A stretch of 33,870 nt of DNA. It comes from Azoarcus taiwanensis. GTDB lineage: Bacteria > Pseudomonadota > Gammaproteobacteria > Burkholderiales > Rhodocyclaceae. The stretch covers positions 1 to 33,870 of the forward strand of contig NZ_WTVM01000030.1 of assembly GCF_012910885.1 (NCBI RefSeq), given 5' to 3'. Below are positions 25,162-33,870 of the stretch, piece by piece. Numbering within the stretch: the first letter of the stretch is position 1; every line of letters begins with the position of its first letter. The notes under the pieces were generated by a model that searched no databases, was not told the origin of the DNA, and saw only the letters and a list, made by a program, of their open reading frames with translations. Position numbers and translations under genes: made by a program.

Positions 25162-25806
25162 ATGTCCGACACCCCATTGTCCGATCTGCGCAAGAGCTAT
25201 GAGCTTGGCGCCATAGAAGACCACGAAGTGGCCAGTGAGCCCTTGTTGCAGTTTCGCGAATGGTTTGCCGAAGCGCTCGAGCGCAAGGTACCCGAGCCCA
25301 ATGCGATGACGGTCGCCACCGTCGGTGAGAACGGCCGGCCATCGACCCGGCCCGTGCTGATCAAGGATTTCGACGAGCGCGGCATCGTGTGGTTTACCAA
25401 CTACCACAGCCGCAAGGGCAATGAGCTTGAAGTGCATCCCTTTGCCGCGCTGCAGTTCCACTGGGTCGAGCTCGAGCGCGTGGTGCGCATCGAAGGCAGC
25501 GTCGAGAAGGTGTCTGCCGAAGAGTCCGACGCTTATTTTCAGACAAGGCCGCTCGCGCACCGTATCGGCGCCTGGGCCTCGAACCAGAGCGAAGCCATTT
25601 CGAACCGTGGCGTGATCGTCGCCAAGGCCGCTGAATACGGCCTCAAGTTCGGTCTCAACCCACCGCGCCCGCCACACTGGGGCGGTTATCGCCTGCTGCC
25701 GGATTACTGGGAGTTCTGGCAGGGGCGCGCCTCGCGCCTGCACGACCGCATCGCCTACCGCTGGCAACCGGACGGAACATGGCGGCGGGAGCGCTTGTCT
25801 CCATAG
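25162..25806 (+). CDS. pdxH: Pyridoxamine/pyridoxine 5'-phosphate oxidase
   Basis: 214 residues from ATG 25162. It oxidises pyridoxine or pyridoxamine phosphate to PLP with FMN and O2. Family motifs are present: [38 protein letters not shown], then [39 protein letters not shown] and the C-terminal RLHDRIAYR...RRERLSP, the expected end of the family. The stop codon TAG (25804-25806) forms the left junction of a MITE-like element. PLP is the cofactor of ilvA in this window. Confidence 0.96.
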   Translation: MSDTPLSDLRKSYELGAIEDHEVASEPLLQFREWFAEALERKVPEPNAMTVATVGENGRPSTRPVLIKDFDERGIVWFTNYHSRKGNELEVHPFAALQFHWVELERVVRIEGSVEKVSAEESDAYFQTRPLAHRIGAWASNQSEAISNRGVIVAKAAEYGLKFGLNPPRPPHWGGYRLLPDYWEFWQGRASRLHDRIAYRWQPDGTWRRERLSP

Positions 25807-26075
25807 GGCCTGTTCTCATTCGCCATGGCGGTCGCGCTCGCATCAAATGGCTCGCAGATCAAGGCGCGCCGACGCAGCAAGACTGGCTGTCTTGCAAGGA
25901 GGCGCAACGCCGAGATGCGGGCCATTTGGTGCGAGCCCGTCGGGTGGGCCAGTCTGGCCGCGCCGGCGGCGTTGCGCTCGTTGTCAAGGGGGCGGCCATT
26001 GACTGCCTCGCGCGCCTTGCCGGCACAGCCAGACTGACCCACGCGATCCGCCAGCGCGAATGAGAACAGGCCCTA
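25804..26075. mobile_element. MITE-like non-autonomous element with 20-bp perfect terminal inverted repeats
   Basis: TAGGGCCTGTTCTCATTCGC (25804-25823) is repeated as its exact reverse complement at 26056-26075. The outermost TA on each side fits a TA target duplication, as made by IS630/Tc1-mariner transposases; the mobile part would then be 25806-26073. The interior has no credible gene but carries a second, near-perfect inverted repeat (25836-25850 with 25922-25936, 14 of 15 positions). The left end falls exactly on the pdxH stop codon; the right end is 23 bases before the next lipoprotein ATG. Confidence 0.75.
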
Positions 26076-26098
26076 ACAGACTGGCAGGAGGTGCCGTG

Positions 26099-26680
26099 AT
26101 GTCGTTCAAAACCCTTGGTCTCATCCTGATCGCCGCGCTGCTCACCGGCTGCGCGAGCATGCTCCCGCAGCGCACCTTCGACGCCGAATCCGAACTGCTC
26201 GCCAAGCGCGGCGCACCATCCCGGGTGTGGGACAACGAAGACGGCACCCGCACGCTGGAATACGCCACCCAGCCCTACGGCACCGAGTGCTGGATGTACA
26301 CCGTGGATGCCGACGGCGTCATCGTCGAACAGCTCGACGCGCTCGCCCGCAGCAACCTCGCCCGGGTGAAAGCCGGCATGAGCGTCGACGAGGTGCAACG
26401 CCTGCTCGGCCAGCACCGTTCGGTGCAGCGCTTCTCGTTGTCGAACGAGGAGGTCTACGACTGGAATATCAGCAACGAATGGCCGGATCTGGTCGCTACA
26501 CGTTTCAACGTGCACTTCGTTGAGGGTGAGGTGGTGCGCACCAGTCAGAGCTTCGTCTATCCGCAACGCTGGCCCTTCGGACTGTCGATTGGCGTCGGTT
26601 CGCATCCGTACTGGGGGATGGGGTTCGGCTGGCCGCACTACCACCCTTGGCATCACCCGTATTATCCGTATCCGTGGTGA
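26099..26680 (+). CDS. BamE-fold lipoprotein paralogue with His/Tyr/Trp-rich tail
   Basis: 193 residues from ATG 26099, with AGGAGG at 26086-26091 and 7-base spacing. The lipoprotein signal is KTLGLILIAALLTGC, with C18. It aligns with the lipoprotein at 24655: AKRGAPSRVWDNEDGTRTLEYATQPYGTECWMYT corresponds to the first repeat and VKAGMSVDEVQRLLGQH...EEVYDWN to the second, then VHFVEGEVVRTS. It differs in a C-terminal extension of about 35 residues rich in Pro, Trp, Tyr and His (WPHYHPWHHPYYPYPW), which may bind metal or sit at the membrane. Function unknown. Its original promoter may have been displaced by the MITE. Confidence 0.8.
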   Translation: MSFKTLGLILIAALLTGCASMLPQRTFDAESELLAKRGAPSRVWDNEDGTRTLEYATQPYGTECWMYTVDADGVIVEQLDALARSNLARVKAGMSVDEVQRLLGQHRSVQRFSLSNEEVYDWNISNEWPDLVATRFNVHFVEGEVVRTSQSFVYPQRWPFGLSIGVGSHPYWGMGFGWPHYHPWHHPYYPYPW

Positions 26681-26685
26681 CCTGA

Positions 26686-27006
26686 GGCGCGGTTCGCGGC
26701 TCACGCCGCTCCTACCCGGGGCGCAAGCGCCTCCACTCCCTGTGGGAGCCGCGTAAGCGGCGAAGCGGGCGTCGATAACGAACGCGCGTACCTGCATCGC
26801 AGGCGCGGTTCGCGGCTCACGCCGCTCCTACCCGGGGTGCAAGCGTCTCCACTTCCTGTGGGAGCCGCGTAAGCGGCGAAGCGGGCGTCGATAACGAACG
26901 CGTACCCGCATCGCCGGCGCGGTTCGCGGCTCACGCCGCTCCTACCCGGGGTGCAAGCGTCTCCACTTCCTGTGGGAGCCGCGTAAGCGGCGAAGCGGGC
27001 GTCGAT
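26686..27006. repeat. Tandem REP/BIME array, about 2.8 copies of a 114-116 bp unit
   Basis: Units start at 26686, 26802 and 26916 and are almost identical; the third stops at 27006. Each unit holds two REP-like sequences in opposite orientation: one on the minus strand (complement of 26693-26715, GCGGC-GTGA-GCCGC stem) and one on the plus strand (26741-26776, GCCGC-GTAA-GCGGC stem). REPs of this GGAGCGGC type are spread by RAYT transposases. The array fills the gap between the lipoprotein gene and the metH promoter. No open frame in it looks coding. Confidence 0.85.
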
Positions 27007-27071
27007 CCAGCGAACGAGTTGGTCAATTTGCACCCGGTGCCTGATTTCCGCGCCCACTTGGGTTCAGGATT

Positions 27072-27100
27072 TTGCATAGCAGCACATCGGCCGCTAAAAT
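27072..27100 (+). promoter_or_regulatory. Sigma-70 promoter of metH
   Basis: TTGCAT (27072-27077) and TAAAAT (27095-27100) are separated by 17 bases. Transcription would begin near 27107, right before the SAH riboswitch. Confidence 0.75.
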
Positions 27101-27110
27101 ACATAGTTGT

Positions 27111-27206
27111 GCCGAGGAGCGCTGCGACCCTTAACTGGGGCCAGGCTCGGCCAATCGAACAACGGCGCTCGCAAACCCATGCCGGTTTGCCGCGCCGTTT
27201 GCTTTT
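27111..27206 (+). promoter_or_regulatory. S-adenosylhomocysteine (SAH) riboswitch with terminator platform
   Basis: The leader matches the SAH riboswitch of metH/ahcY genes: CCGAGGAGCGCTGCGACCC, then GCCAGGCTCGG, then AACGGCGCTC. CCGAG (27112-27116) pairs with CTCGG (27146-27150), and GAGCGC (27117-27122) pairs with GCGCTC (27165-27170) as the pseudoknot. The 3' part can instead form a terminator: AACGGCGC (27161-27168) with GCGCCGTT (27192-27199) and GCAAACC (27171-27177) with GGTTTGC (27184-27190), followed by TGCTTTT. The two folds share 27165-27168, so SAH binding should prevent termination and turn metH on, as known for this class. Confidence 0.9.
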
Positions 27207-27242
27207 GTGGCGCCAGACTGCGACGTTTCCAAGGATTCACCC

Positions 27243-30959
<3,717 letters not shown>

Positions 30960-30977
30960 AATCCCGCTGTCCCACTG

Positions 30978-31274
30978 TCAGGACGATGGATAACCCGCTT
31001 CGCGTTGGTGGCGAAGCGCAAGTATCAAAACGGTATCGTGGGCTTCCTCAAAGGCATAGAGGGCCACATAGCCGGTGGCGCCGCGCGAAATGACCAGTTC
31101 GCGCAAGCCGTGCTCCGCCGGTCGGCCAACAAGCGGGTGGCGCGCGAGGATCTCTATTGCCTCGAGGATCAGGTCGACCGTCGCCACCGCAGCAGGTGGG
31201 TCGGTGTCGAGCAGGAAGTCGGTCACCCGCTCAAGGTCGGCCAGCGCCTGCTGGCCGTAGATCAGTCGCGCCAA
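30978..31274 (-). CDS. RelE/ParE-family toxin
   Basis: 98 residues; the only plausible start is TTG 31274, overlapping the antitoxin end by 13 bases, which suggests coupled translation. The sequence MARLIYGQQALADLERVTDFLL, then AVDLILEAIEILARHPLVGRP and ELVISRGATGYVALYAFEE...VLILALRHQREAGY has the ParE/RelE fold pattern, with the final Arg/His region typical of the family. ParE-type members poison gyrase and RelE-type members cut mRNA; the sequence favours the ParE-like branch. It pairs with the ribbon-helix-helix protein upstream and lies 18 bases from the metH stop. Confidence 0.85.
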   Translation of the reverse strand: MARLIYGQQALADLERVTDFLLDTDPPAAVATVDLILEAIEILARHPLVGRPAEHGLRELVISRGATGYVALYAFEEAHDTVLILALRHQREAGYPSS

Positions 31275-31546
31275 GCCGTGACCTCTGGCCTGGAAACCGT
31301 CTCGCCGCGCGCACGCGCGCGGATGTAGGCATGCACTGCGTCCGCCTCATGACCTTCGCCGGACGCCAGTGTTTCTGCCTGCGTTGCAAGCGCATCGCGG
31401 ACAAAGCTCGCACGTTTCTCAGCTGCCAGGGCAGCCGCCCGGATTGCATCCACCATGAACGCATGTGGGCTGATTCCCTGATGCCTGGCTGCGGCCACCG
31501 CCAGTTGCTTGACGTCGTCCGGCAGTTTGAGCGAAGTCGTGTTCAT
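31262..31546 (-). CDS. Ribbon-helix-helix (CopG/ParD-like) antitoxin
   Basis: 94 residues from ATG 31546, with GGAG eight bases upstream. The N-terminus TTSLKLPDDVKQLAVAAARHQGISPHAFMVDAIRAA is an RHH DNA-binding fold. The C-terminal half is acidic and Ala-rich (ETLASGEGHEADAVHAYIRARARGETVSRP), as expected for the toxin-wrapping region. It would neutralise the downstream ParE-like protein and repress the operon. The pair forms a type II toxin-antitoxin module. Confidence 0.85.
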   Translation of the reverse strand: MNTTSLKLPDDVKQLAVAAARHQGISPHAFMVDAIRAAALAAEKRASFVRDALATQAETLASGEGHEADAVHAYIRARARGETVSRPEVTAWRD

Positions 31547-31645
31547 GTGGGTACTCCAATGGGTGGTGTCACCAAGGTATCACTCCCCTCTTGCGCACGC
31601 AATCGACCGGGGTCAACTCCATCCTCCATTTGCGAGGGATCGAGT

Positions 31646-31695
31646 GGGGTCAGGCCTGGGCTTGAAGCATCCGCAACCCTTGCAGGCCTGACCCC
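31646..31695. repeat. Inverted-repeat element with 13-bp arms
   Basis: GGGGTCAGGCCTG (31646-31658) and CAGGCCTGACCCC (31683-31695) are perfect complements around a 24-base centre. The GGGGTCAGG...CCTGACCCC palindrome resembles a dispersed element known in many proteobacterial genomes and often linked with Y1 (REP-associated) transposases. A partial match (GGGGTCAACTCC) lies just upstream at about 31610. It sits between the toxin-antitoxin pair and a decayed oxidase gene. Confidence 0.65.
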
Positions 31696-31724
31696 TCGTG
31701 CTCGCTCAAGCTTCGCCCCGGCCG

Positions 31725-32057
31725 TCACCGCGGCGGTGTGCGCAGCGCGCTGAGGTCGACCGCGATCCCCTGATCACAGTCGTCCCACGCCGCGTGCTCG
31801 TTGCGTCCGTTACGCATCGCAACCAGCAGATCATGCCGCGAAGCAAAATCCAGGCAGCGCATGACGTCCTGCCGGTCGGTGCAACGGACGATCACGGCCG
31901 GTCCGGTGCTGTCGGCCCCGTTTCCTCCTGCCTTGCCCGAGGCCTGTGCGTCCTCGCGCGGAAATTGGAATTCGCCCCTGACCTCCATGGCAAGGGACGC
32001 GATGCTCACCGGCGTCGGGGTGTTGTCGGCAAGTCGACGGATTTCGAGATTCAACAT
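31725..32057 (-). pseudogene. N-terminal remnant of a FAD-linked (PCMH-type) oxidase
   Basis: 110 residues from ATG 32057, with a strong AGGAGG ribosome binding site. Residues ~55-105 (AVIVRCTDRQDVMRCLDFASRHDLLVAMR...WDDCDQGIAVDLSALR) match the start of the FAD-binding PCMH domain of BBE-type oxidoreductases, which run to about 450 residues. The FAD-linking GGGHS-like motif is replaced by RNGRNEHAAW, and the frame stops right after DLSALRTPPR. The gene is thus truncated, with the break close to the inverted-repeat element. It follows the truncated hemoglobin gene by 68 bases and was probably co-transcribed with it. An intact short protein with a new role cannot be ruled out. Confidence 0.6.
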
Positions 32058-32090
32058 GGTCGTTCCTCCTATTGGGTGTAACTGAGGCGC

Positions 32091-32106
32091 GTCTGATGGG
32101 TCAGAC
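32091..32106 (-). repeat. Short hairpin between trHb and the oxidase remnant
   Basis: GTCTGA-TGGG-TCAGAC is a perfect 6-bp stem with a four-base loop in the 68-base gap. It may be an mRNA processing or stabilising hairpin; no T-run follows. Confidence 0.35.
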
Positions 32107-32125
32107 GGCCCGCCGGCGCCTTCAC

Positions 32126-32494
32126 CTATTTGTGAATGATTTCTGACTTCAGCGAATAGGCGATGCCGAGCACTTCGTCGCAGACCGGGCGCGGATAGTC
32201 CATTTCGGTCATGGCTTGCAAGATGTCGTCGACCACGGCCACGTATTCGGCCGCACTGACGTTCATCCCGGTGTGCGTTTCGAGCATCGACCGGCCGGTG
32301 TATTCCACAGGTCCGCCGCTGCCGGCCGCGAGGAACTCCTTCACCTTCGCGCGGGCGTGGTCCAGTGTCTTGTCGTCGAGGGCTTGGTATCGTGGGCCGG
32401 CGGCTTCGTTCTGGAGGTGGAGCTCGACGATGCGATCGCACAGCCTGTCGATCCCTGTGCGGCCGCCGAGTCGGTCAAAAAGGGTTTCATTCAT
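32126..32494 (-). CDS. Group 1 truncated hemoglobin
   Basis: 122 residues from ATG 32494, with AGGAG upstream. It has the short 2-on-2 globin pattern: NETLFDRLGGRTGIDRLCDRIVE (helix B), VKEFLAAGSGGPVEYTGRSMLETHTGMNVSAAEYVAVVDD, with the proximal heme His most likely H74. Tyr and Gln residues suit a distal oxygen or NO pocket. Such proteins bind O2 or NO, and several are dioxygenases that detoxify NO. It is divergent from the TPR gene and leads a two-gene unit with the oxidase remnant. Full length. Confidence 0.9.
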   Translation of the reverse strand: MNETLFDRLGGRTGIDRLCDRIVELHLQNEAAGPRYQALDDKTLDHARAKVKEFLAAGSGGPVEYTGRSMLETHTGMNVSAAEYVAVVDDILQAMTEMDYPRPVCDEVLGIAYSLKSEIIHK

Positions 32495-32529
32495 GTCCAA
32501 TACTCCTAGAATCAAATGAGTTTCCGCAT

Positions 32530-32546
32530 AGGTGCGCCTTGCACCT
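32530..32546. promoter_or_regulatory. Palindrome 1 in the trHb / TPR divergent region
   Basis: AGGTGC-GCCTT-GCACCT has perfect 6-bp arms with a 5-base spacer. It sits 36 bases from the trHb start and 52 from the TPR gene start and is a candidate operator. Confidence 0.45.
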
Positions 32547-32557
32547 ACCCACAAGGC

Positions 32558-32574
32558 GTGACAATCCTTGTCAC
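32558..32574. promoter_or_regulatory. Palindrome 2 in the trHb / TPR divergent region
   Basis: GTGACA-ATCCT-TGTCAC has perfect 6-bp arms with the same 5-base spacer as palindrome 1, and begins 28 bases after it. It could bind a CRP/FNR-superfamily-type regulator, but the arms do not match a named box well. Confidence 0.45.
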
Positions 32575-32597
32575 AACAGCAACAAGAGGAACGAGCG

Positions 32598-33818
32598 ATG
32601 ACGCAAGCGGACCTGTCACCGATTCGTACCGCACTCGATGCTGGAGAGTTCGCCCGGGCTCAGAAACTGCTCGCCGACCTGTCCGTGCCACCCTCGGCCG
32701 CACTGCTGGAGCTGCGGGCTCGGGCGGCCTATGGGGCCGGAGACCTGGAAGGCACGCTGACCGCGTACGGGGATCTCTACCGCCTGCACCTGGAAGACGC
32801 CCGCCCCCATGACGCGGCCTTCGCGGCGGTCATGGTGGGCATGTATCTGATGATGGACACCGGCCTGATGGCCACCGTACGCGCCTGGCTGTCGCGGGCG
32901 GAACGTCTGGTGAAAGACGCGCCCGACAGCCCGGTCTGGGCTTGGCTGGCTGCAGTGCGAACCTACGAACGCCTGATGTGTGGCGACATGCCTGGGACCG
33001 GGCAATGGGCCCAACGAGCCATTGACGGTGGACGAATCCACGGGCTCACCCCACCCTCGATCATCGGACAGGTGGCCCTGGCCAGGGTCCGCATTCACGA
33101 CGGCTATCTCGATGAAGGGCTCAGCGCGCTGGATGACGTTGCGGTGGAGTTGAGCGCCGGCAAGCTCGACCCCCTCACGTCGGGGCAAATGTGGTGCGAG
33201 CTCATCTGCGCGATGCAGTGGATCGGCCAGCACGACCGAGCCGAGCAATGGACCGAAGCCATGGAGCGATGGCGCCAGGGGGCGGCGTTCGGCGGCCTGC
33301 ACGGTCGCTGCCGGGTGCACCGGGCAGAGATCATGCGCCTGCGGGGGCCATGTGACGCAGCCGAGCAGGAGGCCTTGCAGGCATGCGAAGAGCTGCGCCC
33401 GTGGATGCGGCGCGAGTTCGGTTGGCCGCTAACCGAACTCGGCAACGCGCGGCTGCGCAAGGGAGATTTCGCGGGCGCTGAAGAGGCGTTTCTTGCCGCG
33501 CACCAGAATGCCTGGCTCCCTCAACCGGGGCTTGCCTTGCTGCGCCAGGCCCAGGGACGCGTCGACGAAGCCTATTCAATGATCCGGAGCGCGCTCGACC
33601 ACCCGGTCGATATCCCGTCAAAGGAGCGCCCGCCCTCGGGGGGGCTGCAGCGGGCCCCTTTGCGCGAGGCCCAGGTGGCCATCGCGCTGGCGGCGGGAGA
33701 CGCCGACACGGCGCGCACTGCCGCGGCCGACCTTGCTGAAATCTGTCAAGGGCAAGCGAATTTTCCCCAGTGTGGTAATTCAAATTTCCCCACCCGGTTG
33801 GGTTTGCTCGTCAAATGA
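32598..33818 (+). CDS. TPR-repeat regulatory-type protein, 3' end replaced by an IS21 element
   Basis: 406 residues from ATG 32598 (ribosome binding site AAGAGGA). It has helical TPR-like repeats throughout: SAALLELRARAAYGAGDLEGTLTAYGDLYRL, HGRCRVHRAEIMRLRGPCDAAEQEALQACEELRPWMRREFGWPLTELGNARLRKGDFAGAEEAFLAAH. This resembles the C-terminal TPR block of LuxR-type or cyclase-linked regulators of actinobacteria and proteobacteria, but no HTH or cyclase domain is present. The native sequence ends near residue 382, where the IS element begins (~33744); the last ~24 residues (QGQANFPQCGNSNFPTRLGLLVK) are read from IS DNA. The protein is therefore truncated and chimeric, and probably non-functional. 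It is divergent from the globin gene. Confidence 0.7.
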   Translation: MTQADLSPIRTALDAGEFARAQKLLADLSVPPSAALLELRARAAYGAGDLEGTLTAYGDLYRLHLEDARPHDAAFAAVMVGMYLMMDTGLMATVRAWLSRAERLVKDAPDSPVWAWLAAVRTYERLMCGDMPGTGQWAQRAIDGGRIHGLTPPSIIGQVALARVRIHDGYLDEGLSALDDVAVELSAGKLDPLTSGQMWCELICAMQWIGQHDRAEQWTEAMERWRQGAAFGGLHGRCRVHRAEIMRLRGPCDAAEQEALQACEELRPWMRREFGWPLTELGNARLRKGDFAGAEEAFLAAHQNAWLPQPGLALLRQAQGRVDEAYSMIRSALDHPVDIPSKERPPSGGLQRAPLREAQVAIALAAGDADTARTAAADLAEICQGQANFPQCGNSNFPTRLGLLVK

Positions 33819-33870
33819 GCGGACGAGTCCGGATTTGAGCTTCTCCTTGAGGCGATAGGAGTTGCCGCGG
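33744..33870. mobile_element. End of an IS21-family element (continues past window)
   Basis: The likely boundary is at TGTCAAGGGC (33744). Inside, the octamer TTTCCCCA occurs twice (33762-33769 and 33785-33792), as the repeated terminal sites typical of IS21-family ends. The istB 3' end follows on the minus strand. The insertion interrupted the TPR gene. Confidence 0.75.
33780..33870 (-). CDS. istB: C-terminal end of the IS21 helper ATPase IstB (partial)
   Basis: Minus-strand frame entering from the right edge and ending at TGA 33780-33782. It reads RGNSYRLKEKLKSGLVRSF, matching the conserved IstB C-terminus (RGxSYRLREKRRSGL), then DEQTQPGGEI. IstB is the AAA+ ATPase that assists the IstA transposase. 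Only the last 29 codons are inside the window, so completeness cannot be judged. Confidence 0.85.
   Translation of the reverse strand, partial: RGNSYRLKEKLKSGLVRSFDEQTQPGGEI

Noticed and set aside
23824-25767. Long minus-strand frame spanning livG, the divergent promoter, the lipoprotein and pdxH
   Set aside because: It overlaps three confident genes in the wrong frame and has no recognisable domain.
25825-26042. Short open frames on both strands inside the MITE-like element
   Set aside because: No ribosome binding site, low-complexity composition and no transposase motif.
26686-27006. Possible CRISPR array
   Set aside because: The units are about 115 bases, nearly identical throughout, with no unique spacers and no cas genes.
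26701-27057. Minus-strand frame with repeated peptide units over the BIME array
   Set aside because: The peptide repeats simply translate the DNA repeats; no signal or known domain is present.

Overview
The window is about 33.9 kb of GC-rich, densely coded bacterial chromosome. The gene families point to a betaproteobacterium of the Rhodocyclales (Azoarcus/Thauera/Aromatoleum-like): the Acidithiobacillus-type glutamate-cysteine ligase, a TorF-type porin beside glnK-amtB, ubiK next to comM, and a metH headed by an S-adenosylhomocysteine (SAH) riboswitch. This placement is inferred from gene content; no 16S or other phylogenetic marker is present. No tRNA, rRNA or CRISPR array was seen.

Layout. 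1-269 is the N-terminus of an unrecognised membrane-anchored protein on the minus strand. 424-4421 is a tightly overlapping plus-strand unit: a phosphotransferase/AAA kinase fusion, a MotA-like and a MotB-like stator pair, and a soluble histidine kinase. Next come a solitary adenine-N6 DNA methyltransferase (4517-5734) and a glutathione operon (gshA, gshB) running into an ApbE flavin transferase, a methyltransferase and an EamA transporter (5811-10881). A small secreted coiled-coil protein (minus) is divergent from an ABC-F ATPase, which overlaps or abuts a threonine dehydratase with an ACT domain; thrH and purU follow and end at a bidirectional terminator.

16453-19170 is a minus-strand nitrogen-control module: glnK-amtB and a TorF-family porin. 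Each transcription unit has its own sigma-54 (-24/-12) promoter and upstream NtrC-like dyads. Then come ubiK and comM, a Bcr/CflA efflux pump, a rhodanese protein and an orphan livGF ATPase pair (minus), and two paralogous BamE-fold lipoproteins flanking pdxH.

25804-27242 is repeat-rich and regulatory. A MITE-like element with perfect 20-bp terminal inverted repeats sits exactly on the pdxH stop codon. A three-copy REP/BIME array follows the second lipoprotein gene. A sigma-70 promoter then leads into an SAH riboswitch with a terminator platform, driving metH (27243-30959).

The right end (30978-33870) is accessory and decaying: a ParE/RHH toxin-antitoxin pair, an inverted-repeat element, the remnant of a FAD-linked oxidase in line with a truncated hemoglobin, and a divergent TPR protein gene whose 3' part has been replaced by the end of an IS21-family element (partial istB at the edge).

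The least conventional items are the NtrC/sigma-54-controlled porin, the stator-kinase operon lacking flagellar genes, the MITE at the stop codon, the double-BamE lipoprotein pair and the chimeric ORF created by the IS21 insertion. The window shows no wholly novel defence or biosynthetic system that I could defend.
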